Of a DNA stretch of 64,000 bases, positions 24,284 through 32,808 are shown piece by piece. The notes beneath the pieces are model-generated. The model searched no databases, was not told where the DNA came from, and saw nothing but the letters and a program-made list of their open reading frames with translations. The stretch's first letter is position 1. Each line of letters begins with the position of its first letter. The position numbers were made by a program, and so were the translations under genes. Origin of the DNA: CBDHGY01 sp965263325 (lineage in GTDB: Bacteria; Pseudomonadota; Alphaproteobacteria; Caulobacterales; Hyphomonadaceae); the NCBI GenBank assembly GCA_965263325.1, contig CBDHGY010000002.1, forward strand, positions 3,038,001 to 3,102,000, read 5' to 3'.

Positions 24284-24379
24284 ACCGCGTATCCTCATAT
24301 TTTCGCTGCAATTGTCGGTGATCTAAAACAATGCTGTGTCTTGGCTTTGAGTTGCTCACAGATATAGGAGATCGGTCAA

Positions 24380-26062
24380 ATGATACGTAAAGTTCTGATC
24401 GGGCTTGCTGTATTGATGGGACTTGTTGGTGCGGCATCTATTGTGTCGAAAGATGTTCGACGCTTTGTGACGATGTACGCAGATGGTTCAGCAGATGCCC
24501 TGAAAAATATCGACCTATCCGAGCTGCCGCTCGAAGATCAGGCAGCTTATCTGTTTCTGCACGGTGATTTTGGTGCACTTTCCACAGACACGCTTCGCGG
24601 CTCCGCGACACCTTGGAAACTGACAGCAACTGTCATCACGCTGGATTATGTTGGCGGTGATCCAGACAAGCTGACCCGCGAAAATATGCAAGCAGCATTT
24701 CAGCAATGGGGCATGCCAACTCCGTCGCAAATTACAAATTGGCCTGCGCATCTTCCCGCGCCAGAGATGCACGCGCCGCTGGGCATTACAGTTGGCACTG
24801 TAAAGCGATCTCTTCCAGCGATAGAGGTGACGGCTGCCAATCTGGGCTGCGCCGCCTGCCATGCAAGTGTTGCCTACGATAAAGACGGATTGCCGGATCC
24901 ATCACGGGTCTGGATTGGGGCACCAAATGGTTCGATTAATTTGGAAGCGTATCCGCAAGCGATTTTAGATGCCTTTGCCGAGTATGGCAGGTCGCCTGAT
25001 CTGTTCGATCATGTCGTAACTCTCTTCCCGGAGATAGGCGAGCGCGAGCGACGAACACTGAGGAACTTTGTTTTGCCTCGGGCCACGAAGCGTATCGATG
25101 AACTTCAGAAAACCACTGGAAGAGCTGTGCCGTTCAAAGGCGGCTATCCTGGCATTACCAATGGATTTGATGCGTTACAAATACGCTTGGGGAATGTGCG
25201 GCGCGATCAAGAAGTTCCTCTCAGTGCATTTAATTCAATTCCAAATTTGGAAGACCATGCGTTTCGAACCGCATTTCTGAACGCAGCAAATTACGAAATT
25301 CCAGGATTTGAAACTGCTCAAATTCTGAAGCGTTCTGATATCACAGATACTCACCTCGATAGCCTCGGCGCGATCGTTGCGTATTTTACCGTGCCGAGTA
25401 TGGGCGTCGATTTCGAAACAGCCTCAGAGCATATCTCTGAGGCACAAACTGTAATGCGCTTCGTTGCGAATTATGAGACCCCACCGTTTCCCGGAGAGAT
25501 CGATTTTGCGCTCGCAAGCCAAGGGCAGGGACTTTACGCTGCGCACTGTGCGTCTTGTCACGGCACATATCGAGGAACCCTTAAATCACCGAGTCTTGCG
25601 TCCTTTCCCAATCATGTAAGTGATGTTGGGACAGACAGTGTGCGCCTTTCTCTGCTTACCGAGGAATTTGCAGACGCGGTGAATGCGTCATCAATGGGCA
25701 GGCATGTTCATGTGCCTGGAGTCATAGGATACAGCGCTCCGTCTTTAAGCGGCGTTTGGCTGTCAGCGCCTTACTTTCACAATGGCTCTGTCCCAACTCT
25801 CTGGGCACTCATGAACCCCGATGAGCGTCCGGTAAGTTTTCCGCTTGGTGGTCACAAACTCGACTTTGATAAAGTTGGGATCGCGCTCGAGGTCGCGGAA
25901 AACGGAGAAACGCTATATCCCACGGGATACGCGCCCTGGTCTGTGCCTGTCATATTCGATACACGGCTGCCGGGATTGTCAAACAATGGTCATGAGCAAC
26001 CGTTCGACGAGCTTTCCAAAGATGAAAAACACGCACTTCTTGAATATCTAAAGACACTTTAG
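24380..26062 (+). CDS. RoxA-like di-heme c-type cytochrome
   Basis: 560 residues with an N-terminal signal anchor (about 4-22) and two heme c sites, CAACH (157-161) and CASCH (390-394). The second is followed by the segment APSLSGVWLSAPYFHNGSVPTLWALM (about 450-476), typical of the RoxA/cytochrome c peroxidase-like group. RoxA of Xanthomonas cleaves rubber; most relatives have unknown activity, and peroxidase-type or dioxygenase-type chemistry are both possible. Periplasmic. The ATG has AGGAG nine bases upstream. No cytochrome maturation or redox partner gene is adjacent; the convergent neighbour is an MscS channel gene. Confidence 0.82.
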   Translation: MIRKVLIGLAVLMGLVGAASIVSKDVRRFVTMYADGSADALKNIDLSELPLEDQAAYLFLHGDFGALSTDTLRGSATPWKLTATVITLDYVGGDPDKLTRENMQAAFQQWGMPTPSQITNWPAHLPAPEMHAPLGITVGTVKRSLPAIEVTAANLGCAACHASVAYDKDGLPDPSRVWIGAPNGSINLEAYPQAILDAFAEYGRSPDLFDHVVTLFPEIGERERRTLRNFVLPRATKRIDELQKTTGRAVPFKGGYPGITNGFDALQIRLGNVRRDQEVPLSAFNSIPNLEDHAFRTAFLNAANYEIPGFETAQILKRSDITDTHLDSLGAIVAYFTVPSMGVDFETASEHISEAQTVMRFVANYETPPFPGEIDFALASQGQGLYAAHCASCHGTYRGTLKSPSLASFPNHVSDVGTDSVRLSLLTEEFADAVNASSMGRHVHVPGVIGYSAPSLSGVWLSAPYFHNGSVPTLWALMNPDERPVSFPLGGHKLDFDKVGIALEVAENGETLYPTGYAPWSVPVIFDTRLPGLSNNGHEQPFDELSKDEKHALLEYLKTL

Positions 26063-26075
26063 CGAGGGCACGTCT

Positions 26076-27335
26076 CTAACCATCATCATCAGCTTCGCCC
26101 ATGCCGCCAACGCGTTTTAGCTCTGCCATCTCGCGCTGCGCTTTCTCTACTCCAGCGGAGCGTGCAGGAACTGGCATGATTTCAGGTGGATCTTGCTGCT
26201 GCATGTATAGCGTGCGACTTGGGAACGCGAACCCGGTACCCGCCCGTTCGATAATGTCCATGATCGCAACGGCGAACTCTTCCTTTATCTCCAGCCATTC
26301 ACCCCAATTTTTGGTATGCGTGAAACAATAGATAATGAAGTCTATCGAGCTCGCATTGAAACTATCGATCCTGACGAAAAGTGCGGCTTCTGGTGGTTTG
26401 GCGAACCTTTCATCATTCCAGAGATAGGCTTCAATTTCATCGCGAACGAATTTGAGCTGATCGACCGTTGTTCGGTACTCGACACCAACAACCCATTTGA
26501 TCCGTCGGTGCGTCATCCGAGAGAAGTTCGTCACAGCTGTGTCAGAGAGCAAACCGTTCGGAACATAAACAGGGCTTTTGTCGAAACGGCGCACCAGTGT
26601 TGATCTAAAGTTGATGCGCTCAACTGTTCCTTCAACAACGCCGTCAGCCTGTATCCACTCACCCGGCACAAAGCGCTTTTCACTAATGATCAAAATCCCT
26701 GAGATGAGGTTTTTGAACAGATCCTGCGCACCGAGACCAATTGCGATACCAAACACGCCAAGACCAGCAAGCAGCGGTGCAATCGCAATACCCCATTGCT
26801 GGGCAACCGCCCCAAAGCCAAGAATGATAATCAAGACCTGAAGAAGCTTTATCATCCAATCGACTACAGCGGGGGACAGAGAATCACGAAGGCCAGTGAA
26901 CAAGAATTCAAAGGCATTCACCGCGCGCGCCAAGGTCCAGAATACGGCAAGTGTCACGATCGATTGCATGACTTTATTCGAATAGATCTCTGCTTGCCCT
27001 TCGACCTCAATGACGCGTAGGGCAACATAAACCCCGACAATGACTGGGACGACTTTTAGAGGTGTCGCAATCGCTTTTACGAGCGCATCATCAAATTTTG
27101 TCTTTGTTCCAGCCGCCGCACGCGTTATTGCGCGAACAATTGTTCGAGCAAAAAGTCCGCGAATGATGAGAGACAGCAGGATGATCCCGACCACAATGAT
27201 GATCTGGCCATACGTGAAGCCGTACGCACCCTCATTCCAGATCTGCGAGAGATAATTGAGGCCGTCTTTTGCCCAAACTGGCAAATGTTCATCTGCCCAA
27301 CTCGGCAAGGTCAATCCGTTTGCATCTTCTGGCAT
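26076..27335 (-). CDS. MscS-family mechanosensitive channel
   Basis: 419 residues. Helices at about 38-60, 88-108, 124-142 and 158-178 lead to the pore-lining TM3-like segment GVFGIAIGLGAQDLFKNLISGILIISEKRF, followed by the beta domain PGEWIQADGVVEGTVERINFRSTLVRRFDKSPVYVPNGLLSDTAVTNFSRM and the C-terminal alpha/beta cage. These channels release solutes when membrane tension rises after hypo-osmotic shock. The N-terminal soluble part and more than three helices make it a mid-size member. Its transcript would start in the unusual intergenic region that contains a minus-strand terminator. Confidence 0.93.
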   Translation of the reverse strand: MPEDANGLTLPSWADEHLPVWAKDGLNYLSQIWNEGAYGFTYGQIIIVVGIILLSLIIRGLFARTIVRAITRAAAGTKTKFDDALVKAIATPLKVVPVIVGVYVALRVIEVEGQAEIYSNKVMQSIVTLAVFWTLARAVNAFEFLFTGLRDSLSPAVVDWMIKLLQVLIIILGFGAVAQQWGIAIAPLLAGLGVFGIAIGLGAQDLFKNLISGILIISEKRFVPGEWIQADGVVEGTVERINFRSTLVRRFDKSPVYVPNGLLSDTAVTNFSRMTHRRIKWVVGVEYRTTVDQLKFVRDEIEAYLWNDERFAKPPEAALFVRIDSFNASSIDFIIYCFTHTKNWGEWLEIKEEFAVAIMDIIERAGTGFAFPSRTLYMQQQDPPEIMPVPARSAGVEKAQREMAELKRVGGMGEADDDG

Positions 27336-27460
27336 CTTTGCAAATCCCCTTCTGAGATATCTTCAGATCAGGTTCTCCTATCTCGTGAGTCTGGCATCGT
27401 GAACCAGCAAAGTGAGTGCGATGTCTGTAATATTTGTAAGGTTTGGGGCGCATGCCTCCA

Positions 27461-27498
27461 AAACAAAAAAGAGACGATGCCGGGCAGAGCATCGTCTC
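27461..27498 (-). terminator. Orphan intrinsic terminator upstream of the MscS gene (minus strand)
   Basis: A 10-bp perfect stem GAGACGATGC / GCATCGTCTC (27471-27480 and 27489-27498) with an 8-nt loop is followed on the minus strand by TTTTTTGTTT. It lies 126 bp upstream of the MscS start. The only minus-strand sequence that could feed it is 27499-27729, which has no convincing gene. It therefore ends either a small RNA or an attenuated leader of the MscS mRNA. Confidence 0.75.
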
Positions 27499-27660
27499 AG
27501 AATTGGGCATTGAACCTACCATGGAGGGCCAATTACCATTCCGCGCAATCTGGGCAGGATTACACGGCAATCGCACTTAGCGTTCCCCTTGCTGAGCGGT
27601 TATATTGCACATCATAATCGCGAGAGGCGAGTGACTTCAGCAAACCTATCGATGCTTATC
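27499..27660 (-). ncRNA. Candidate small RNA or regulatory leader
   Basis: This stretch of the 394-bp space between the divergent MscS and XRE genes feeds a strong minus-strand terminator yet shows no protein frame with a ribosome site and family-like sequence. A noncoding transcript of roughly 100-150 nt, or a leader that is terminated conditionally before MscS, would explain it. I do not recognise an RNA family here and cannot place the 5' end. Confidence 0.3.
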
Positions 27661-27670
27661 AGTGCGTAGG

Positions 27671-27703
27671 GTTGCATATAGTTGCATTTCGGTTTTGAAA
27701 TGC
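27671..27703. promoter_or_regulatory. Direct and inverted repeats upstream of the XRE gene (candidate operator)
   Basis: GTTGCAT occurs at 27671-27677 and again at 27681-27687, exactly 10 bp apart (one helical turn). An overlapping inverted repeat follows: GCATTTC (27684-27690), 6-bp spacer, GAAATGC (27697-27703). The cluster ends 26 bp before the ATG of the XRE regulator and may be its autoregulatory site. Confidence 0.45.
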
Positions 27704-27729
27704 TGCATCGCAAAATCCGAGGGGACAGC

Positions 27730-28587
27730 ATGGAGTTCAGCGAAAAGCTAGATATGGCGATGAAGAAACTGTCGCTGAGCCGTGCCGCGCTCGCGGCCGC
27801 TATTGGTGTGGATAAGTCCGTCGCTGGGCGTTGGGTGGCGGGGAAAGTTCGCCCGTCCTCCCATAATTTGTCCAAGATTAGTCGCCTCATCGCAGAAGAA
27901 GTGCCCGAGTTCACAATGCTGGACTGGGATCTGGAGCCGCGCGAGTTTGCCAAGCTCTTTGGCGCGAGCGCGCGCACGAGCGGTTTCGGTTATGGAACAA
28001 TCTGGTCGCTTCTACCGGATAAATTAGCTGAGGAAGCGCGACATGCTGCAACGCAGCGTACGAAGGCATATACCGGGATATGGCGAACAACGCGGCCCTC
28101 TTCAGATCTGCCTGGACAATTTTTGCATGATATCGCGATTATCAGCCGAAATCAGGATGGCTTCCTGGCATTCGATAGCGGCGTGGAAGGATTTTTCTAC
28201 AGCGGCGCAGCCATTATGATCCACCAGCAATTATATTATTTTGGTGCGGATGATGACTTTGGTGCCGTAACGATGGGAGTATTTAATGGTGTTTCGCGCC
28301 AGCGCGCCGAGGTTGTCGATGGTGTATTGCTGACGACGCTAAGGGATGCAGGTGCCTCACCTACCGCCTCAAGCATTATTATGGAGCGCATCGACGATCT
28401 GTCAGATGATCCTGGCGCCGATCAGGAGAAGTTCCGCGCACTTGTTCGCAACCAAAGATTGGTAGCAGAGCCAGGCAGCGTGGCCCCAGAAATAGTCGAT
28501 CAATTACACGGAGCCGCAAATGCTCCGGGCATGCTGCGAATGTTGTTTGCGCAGTCTATGTCGCGGGGCCCAATCGTTACAGGTTAA
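27730..28587 (+). CDS. XRE-type helix-turn-helix regulator with large C-terminal domain
   Basis: 285 residues from the ATG at 27730, preceded by GAGGGG. The N-terminal HTH is FSEKLDMAMKKLSLSRAALAAAIGVDKSVAGRWVAGKVRPSSHNLSKIS (about 3-51), a Cro/C1 or XRE fold. The remaining ~220 residues are alpha/beta and unrecognised; they include FLAFDSGVEGFFYSGAAIMIHQQLYYFGADDDFGAVTMGVFNG and may sense a ligand. Not phage-like in context. The stop interleaves with that of prfC on the other strand as TTAA. Confidence 0.8.
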   Translation: MEFSEKLDMAMKKLSLSRAALAAAIGVDKSVAGRWVAGKVRPSSHNLSKISRLIAEEVPEFTMLDWDLEPREFAKLFGASARTSGFGYGTIWSLLPDKLAEEARHAATQRTKAYTGIWRTTRPSSDLPGQFLHDIAIISRNQDGFLAFDSGVEGFFYSGAAIMIHQQLYYFGADDDFGAVTMGVFNGVSRQRAEVVDGVLLTTLRDAGASPTASSIIMERIDDLSDDPGADQEKFRALVRNQRLVAEPGSVAPEIVDQLHGAANAPGMLRMLFAQSMSRGPIVTG

Positions 28588-30188
28588 GCGACCGCGCGCT
28601 CCTTAGTCGCGGTGAATCGTATGTCTGGGTTCTTCTCAGCTACATACCCGACATCCCAGGCATTTTTCGCGAGATAAACCGGAGCATCATCGAGGTCCGT
28701 GCCGGTGACTGACGGGTTCTTGTCCAGGAACGCCTTCAGCTGGGCGTCGTCATCGCAGGCAATCCAGCGTGCAACATTGTAGGCGGCTTGTTCAAAAACG
28801 ACATCGAGATTGTATTCAGCTTTTACCCGCTCAACCATAACTTCGAACTGAAGTACGCCGACCGCTCCAACAATCATGTCCGCGCCAATATTGGGCTTAA
28901 ACAATTGCGTGACCCCTTCTTCGGCAAGAGATTCTAGCGCTTTGCGCAAATGCTTTTGTTTAAGAGGATCAGCCACACGCGCGCGGCGGAGAATCTCCGG
29001 TGCAAAATTCGGAATGCCTTCAAACCGGATGTCGCCGGTTTCTGAAAGCGCATCTCCAACACGAAGCTGCCCATGGTTGGGCACCCCGATGACATCGCCC
29101 GCATAGGCGTGTTCAGCAATTTCCCTGTCCTGTGCGAGGAACATCATCGGCGCGTGGATGTTGATTTGTTTTCCAGCCGCGGTTTTCAATCGCATGCCGC
29201 GCTTGAATTCGCCTGAGCATAGCCGAAGGAATGCAACCCGGTCGCGGTGATTGGGGTCCATATTTGCCTGGATCTTGAAGACAAAGCCGGAAACGTTTTT
29301 GTCTTGGGCTTCGACAATGATGTCTTGTCCCTTTTTTTCTGCCTCTTGAGGGCGCGGACCAGGAGCAAATTCGCTTAGCGCTGCGAGCAATTCGTTTACA
29401 CCGAAATGGCGGAGTGCCGATCCGAAGACGATCGGGGTCAGATTGCCTTCAAGATAGGCCTGCTTATCTGGCTTTGGGAAGCCTTCTCCGGCGAGCTCAG
29501 CGCCTTCAGAGAGTTCGTCCATAACGCTTTCGTCCATGACGCCGGCGATGGAGTTGCCGTCCATTGCGATACGCTCAGACGGACCCGGACCGTCCACATC
29601 ATCTGCGTTGCGCTTCTTGAAACACACAAATTCGTTCGTACGCATATCCTGCATGCCAGCGAAGCGCTGACCGGAGGCGGCTGGCCAGTAAAGCGGTGCC
29701 GTGTCGAGCTGCAGTTTGTCCGCAATCTCGTCGAGAAGTTCTAGTGGATCTTGGGCTTCACGATCCATCTTGTTGATGAACGTCATGATAGGGATTGAAC
29801 GAAGGCGGCAAACTTCGAAAAGTTTTAGAGTTTGCGGTTCAATACCTTTTGCTGCGTCGAGAACCATGACGGCGGAGTCTGCGGCTGTCAGCGTTCGATA
29901 TGTGTCTTCAGAAAAGTCTTCGTGACCAGGGGTATCAAGCAGGTTGAAAATTTTATCGTCATGCTCAAACGTCATGACGGAGGACGAAACCGAGATCCCG
30001 CGGTCACGTTCAATTTTCATCCAGTCAGACTGCGTTCGTCTGCGTTCGCCCCGCGCAGCAACTTGTCCAGCAAGCCGGATTGCACCGCCCGCAAGTAGCA
30101 GGTTTTCAGTCAGCGTCGTTTTGCCCGCATCCGGATGTGAGATGATCGCAAAGGTTCGCCGCCGAAGCGCTTCAGTTTCGAGGGACAT
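28584..30188 (-). CDS. prfC: Peptide chain release factor 3
   Basis: GTPase that recycles RF1/RF2 from the ribosome after peptide release. 534 residues, family length. The G domain has AIISHPDAGKTTLTENLLL (G1), RGISVSSSVMTF (G2), LLDTPGHEDFSEDTYRTL (G3) and FINKMDREAQDPLELLDEI (G4). RF3-specific features include GGAIRLAGQVAARGERRRTQSDWMKIERDRGIS and the C-terminal MVERVKAEYNLDVVFEQAAYNVARW. Translation is monocistronic; convergent with the XRE gene, sharing a TTAA. Confidence 0.97.
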   Translation of the reverse strand: MSLETEALRRRTFAIISHPDAGKTTLTENLLLAGGAIRLAGQVAARGERRRTQSDWMKIERDRGISVSSSVMTFEHDDKIFNLLDTPGHEDFSEDTYRTLTAADSAVMVLDAAKGIEPQTLKLFEVCRLRSIPIMTFINKMDREAQDPLELLDEIADKLQLDTAPLYWPAASGQRFAGMQDMRTNEFVCFKKRNADDVDGPGPSERIAMDGNSIAGVMDESVMDELSEGAELAGEGFPKPDKQAYLEGNLTPIVFGSALRHFGVNELLAALSEFAPGPRPQEAEKKGQDIIVEAQDKNVSGFVFKIQANMDPNHRDRVAFLRLCSGEFKRGMRLKTAAGKQINIHAPMMFLAQDREIAEHAYAGDVIGVPNHGQLRVGDALSETGDIRFEGIPNFAPEILRRARVADPLKQKHLRKALESLAEEGVTQLFKPNIGADMIVGAVGVLQFEVMVERVKAEYNLDVVFEQAAYNVARWIACDDDAQLKAFLDKNPSVTGTDLDDAPVYLAKNAWDVGYVAEKNPDIRFTATKERAVA

Positions 30189-30271
30189 AAGGAAGCCTTC
30201 TGCCGTCTGTCGTTAATATGACTGGCGGAAGTAAGCGGTCTCGCAGGAGAATGCTAGTCTGGTGACTTGAA

Positions 30272-30631
30272 TTAAGCAGCCTTTGGCCAGATTTCTTCGA
30301 CCTCTACTTCATCACCTTTTTCCATTCTGTCAGCTAAGCTGGCAAGAATGCTTTCCGGGAGAAGTGTGAGGCGTGGTTCGCCATTAGACACAAACAGCGC
30401 CGCGTTTGCGCCCGTCTTTGCGATTATTAGCGCCGCAAGATCATCTGCCAGGTCTGCTTCCAGGACCATTTCATTGGCTCGGTGGCTAGCGATCACGGCT
30501 TTCGCGAAATCCAGGGCGTCTCTGGCCATCATTGCCCGAGGGTCACCGCAGCCGAGCGTCTTCCATCTGCGCGCCAATCGCGCCTCTGGCGCATCAACGT
30601 TTATGATGCGGTCGTTGAGCAAAAAGAGCAT
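30272..30631 (-). CDS. Conserved-type hypothetical protein, 119 residues
   Basis: I do not recognise this protein. The start is the ATG at 30631 (MLFLLNDRIINVDAPEARLARRW), with GGGGGA upstream; a longer in-frame ATG at 30757 is rejected because it would overlap the DUF1491 gene's end. Predicted cytoplasmic, mostly helical in the middle (ARDALDFAKAVIASHRANEMVLEADLADDLAALI) and acidic at the end (EKGDEVEVEEIWPKAA). It lies between the DUF1491 gene and prfC on the same strand and may be cotranscribed with them. Confidence 0.7.
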   Translation of the reverse strand: MLFLLNDRIINVDAPEARLARRWKTLGCGDPRAMMARDALDFAKAVIASHRANEMVLEADLADDLAALIIAKTGANAALFVSNGEPRLTLLPESILASLADRMEKGDEVEVEEIWPKAA

Positions 30632-30689
30632 GGGATCCCCCAAGATTGATTCGTTGAGGCTATTTCGCGTTCGCTGGGTTAACGGGAAG

Positions 30690-31043
30690 CTAACCAGACG
30701 GTGATTTTTTAACCTTATCGGTGATGAAGTGGCGGCCTTCGCGGTCTTCGACCTCAATTACCCAAAGATCACGGTCTCTTTCACGCGCTCTGGAAATATA
30801 GTCATCGACATCTTTTTCGGCTGGCCCAATACCTTGTTCGGCAAAATCGATGAATACCCGCGAGCCATCCATATCCATCGCCGGGCCATAAAGACGGGCT
30901 TCACCATTAAGTTTCGCTACTTTTACGAGTACGTCGCCTCTGGCCTCGTCGCCGCGTTGTAAGACAAAAGCAGCCGCACCAGCTCCGAGAGCCCGGCGTA
31001 CAAGGGCATCGGCCCAAACATAAGCTGGCAGTCTTTCTTCCAA
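30690..31043 (-). CDS. DUF1491 family protein
   Basis: 117 residues. The start is taken as TTG at 31043, because GAGGGAG stands seven bases upstream and the family begins close to this point (ERLPAYVWADALVRRALGAGAAAFVLQRGD). The C-terminal block DVDDYISRARERDRDLWVIEVEDREGRHFI is diagnostic for DUF1491, an alphaproteobacterial family of unknown function. Cytoplasmic, small alpha/beta protein. It precedes the unknown 119-residue protein by 58 bp. Confidence 0.88.
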   Translation of the reverse strand: MEERLPAYVWADALVRRALGAGAAAFVLQRGDEARGDVLVKVAKLNGEARLYGPAMDMDGSRVFIDFAEQGIGPAEKDVDDYISRARERDRDLWVIEVEDREGRHFITDKVKKSPSG

Positions 31044-31133
31044 ATTACACTCCCTCTCAGGCGAGCGGCACGCCATTTGCACTCCTGAAATTAGAACAAT
31101 CTTGTTAACGCTATTCCTAGAGGAGCGGCACGA

Positions 31134-31376
31134 ATGAAAACGATCGAAGCTATTTTGTCGATGCCGATCATCGCTTCATTTGCTGCGGGCGTAAATGTCG
31201 TCGCGGGTAATAAGGCTGCTACCACTCTTTCTGAGCCCGGCGTTTCAAGTATCGCGTCGACAGCTCCGGCGATAGCTTTGGGAGCAATTGTGATTTTGAT
31301 TTCCAGTGCCGTTTACTTCCTTGCGCGTGAAATTCGCCAGGAAGCGACGGATGAGCGGGACCGGCGTAGACTTTAA
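31134..31376 (+). CDS. Small hypothetical membrane protein, 80 residues
   Basis: Start supported by AGGAG nine bases upstream of the ATG. An N-terminal hydrophobic region (IEAILSMPIIASFAAGVNVVAG) and a clear transmembrane helix at about 44-64 (PAIALGAIVILISSAVYFLA) are followed by a charged tail (REIRQEATDERDRRRL). No family recognised. The stop shares TTAA with the histidine kinase stop on the other strand. Confidence 0.7.
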   Translation: MKTIEAILSMPIIASFAAGVNVVAGNKAATTLSEPGVSSIASTAPAIALGAIVILISSAVYFLAREIRQEATDERDRRRL

Positions 31377-32659
31377 AGCGGTGAGAGATTTGAGATATCC
31401 GCTTTCGGTAAGATGACTTGAAAGCGAGATCCTTGTCCCGGAGCCGTATCGATAATTACGCGCCCGCCATGCATCTCGGCAAAACGCTTTACGTTTACCA
31501 GTCCGAGACCGGTTCCGGCCTTATCTTTCGAATTTTCGCCCATAGTGTATGGGCTTGCAATTCGGTCGAGGTCTTCTGGTGTCATTCCTCTTCCATTGTC
31601 CTTAACGCTCAGCACAACGTGGCGTGCGCGCTCACTCGCAGATAGCTGTACCATTGAGTCTGGATCGGAATATTTTATCGCGTTCGAAATTAGATTTTGC
31701 CAAATCCGTCGCACAAGCCTTGCGTCTGCCATTGCCCAAGGCTCACCAAATGTATCGAACTTAATAGTAATATTTTTCCGGTCGGCCATGGCTTGCATCT
31801 GGCGCATAATCGCATCGCCCAGATCTCCAAGATGAATGGGTTCCGGATCGAGCGGCATCTTCCCCGCATCTGTCTTGGCAAGATCCATCATGTCGTCCAC
31901 GAGAGACAGGAGATCTTGCGCGCTCTCGTGAATGATTGATGCCTGATCGACCTGCTTGTCCGTGAGATTGCCTTTGGGATTCATCTTAAATGACTCGGCA
32001 TATCCGAGTATGGCTGTGAACGGACTGCGCAAGTCATGGCTTAGGCTTGCGAAATAGGCATTGTGTTGTCGAAGCCGTTTTTTTGTTTCGATGTCCACCT
32101 TGGTTTTCACAGCATTTAATTGAAGAGGATCGCTAGCTGGAGCTGCCTTCTCGTATCGGGCCGGCAGTTCTGACCAGATCAGCATGAGGATTTGTGCAAT
32201 GCCCATTGCAGCAGCCGCGCCGCCAAGCGTTGATTGAACCTCGCCAACAGCCGGTGTGAAACCAAAGGAACCAAGTGCCGCGCTGCCCAGATATCCTATA
32301 GCAGCGAACACCGTGCTTTCGATTGTGAGGCGGACATCGCCGACGACGTAGGCTGTTATTGGGCCGATTGCGAAGAGAATGATTGCCGCTGAGCGTGCCC
32401 CTCCACTTGCTGCGACTGCGAGCATTGCAAGCAAGGTCCATCCGAAAACCAAAATCGCTTCCGCTAAGGGGTTTTGCTCGTCGCTCGACAGCATCCAGAT
32501 TCCGGCTACCGCTGGAATGATGCTGAGCGCACCCCCGAGACTGATGGAACCAAACGACGCTCCCGCCGAGCCCATGACCACTGCCGCAAGCAGCGTCAGA
32601 GCGATCCATGTGTATTGCGAAAATTTAAGCAAAATTAGTGTCGCCTCAAATCGATCCAA
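31373..32659 (-). CDS. Membrane-bound sensor histidine kinase
   Basis: 428 residues. Five or six N-terminal transmembrane helices (about 15-165) without a large periplasmic domain, then the phosphoacceptor box FASLSHDLRSPFTAILGYAESF with His208, N box NLISNAIKYSD, G1 SVKDNGRGM and G2 GTGLGLVNVKRFAEMHGG. The start is a TTG at 32659, poorly supported by a ribosome site. No response regulator gene is adjacent, so it is an orphan kinase; the signal is unknown, perhaps sensed within the membrane. Confidence 0.9.
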   Translation of the reverse strand: MDRFEATLILLKFSQYTWIALTLLAAVVMGSAGASFGSISLGGALSIIPAVAGIWMLSSDEQNPLAEAILVFGWTLLAMLAVAASGGARSAAIILFAIGPITAYVVGDVRLTIESTVFAAIGYLGSAALGSFGFTPAVGEVQSTLGGAAAAMGIAQILMLIWSELPARYEKAAPASDPLQLNAVKTKVDIETKKRLRQHNAYFASLSHDLRSPFTAILGYAESFKMNPKGNLTDKQVDQASIIHESAQDLLSLVDDMMDLAKTDAGKMPLDPEPIHLGDLGDAIMRQMQAMADRKNITIKFDTFGEPWAMADARLVRRIWQNLISNAIKYSDPDSMVQLSASERARHVVLSVKDNGRGMTPEDLDRIASPYTMGENSKDKAGTGLGLVNVKRFAEMHGGRVIIDTAPGQGSRFQVILPKADISNLSPL

Positions 32660-32808
32660 AACTCTTAATGTTTGCTTGATATTTGGCCGTCATTGTCAAG
32701 CACAATAGTCGTGGTTTTTTGCAGTTAAGCCGAAATAAATCACAGGCCAAACGGTTTCCTCTCGGCGAGTTCTGCGGCAAGAGTATTTTGTAGACTTGGG
32801 AGAGTGAC

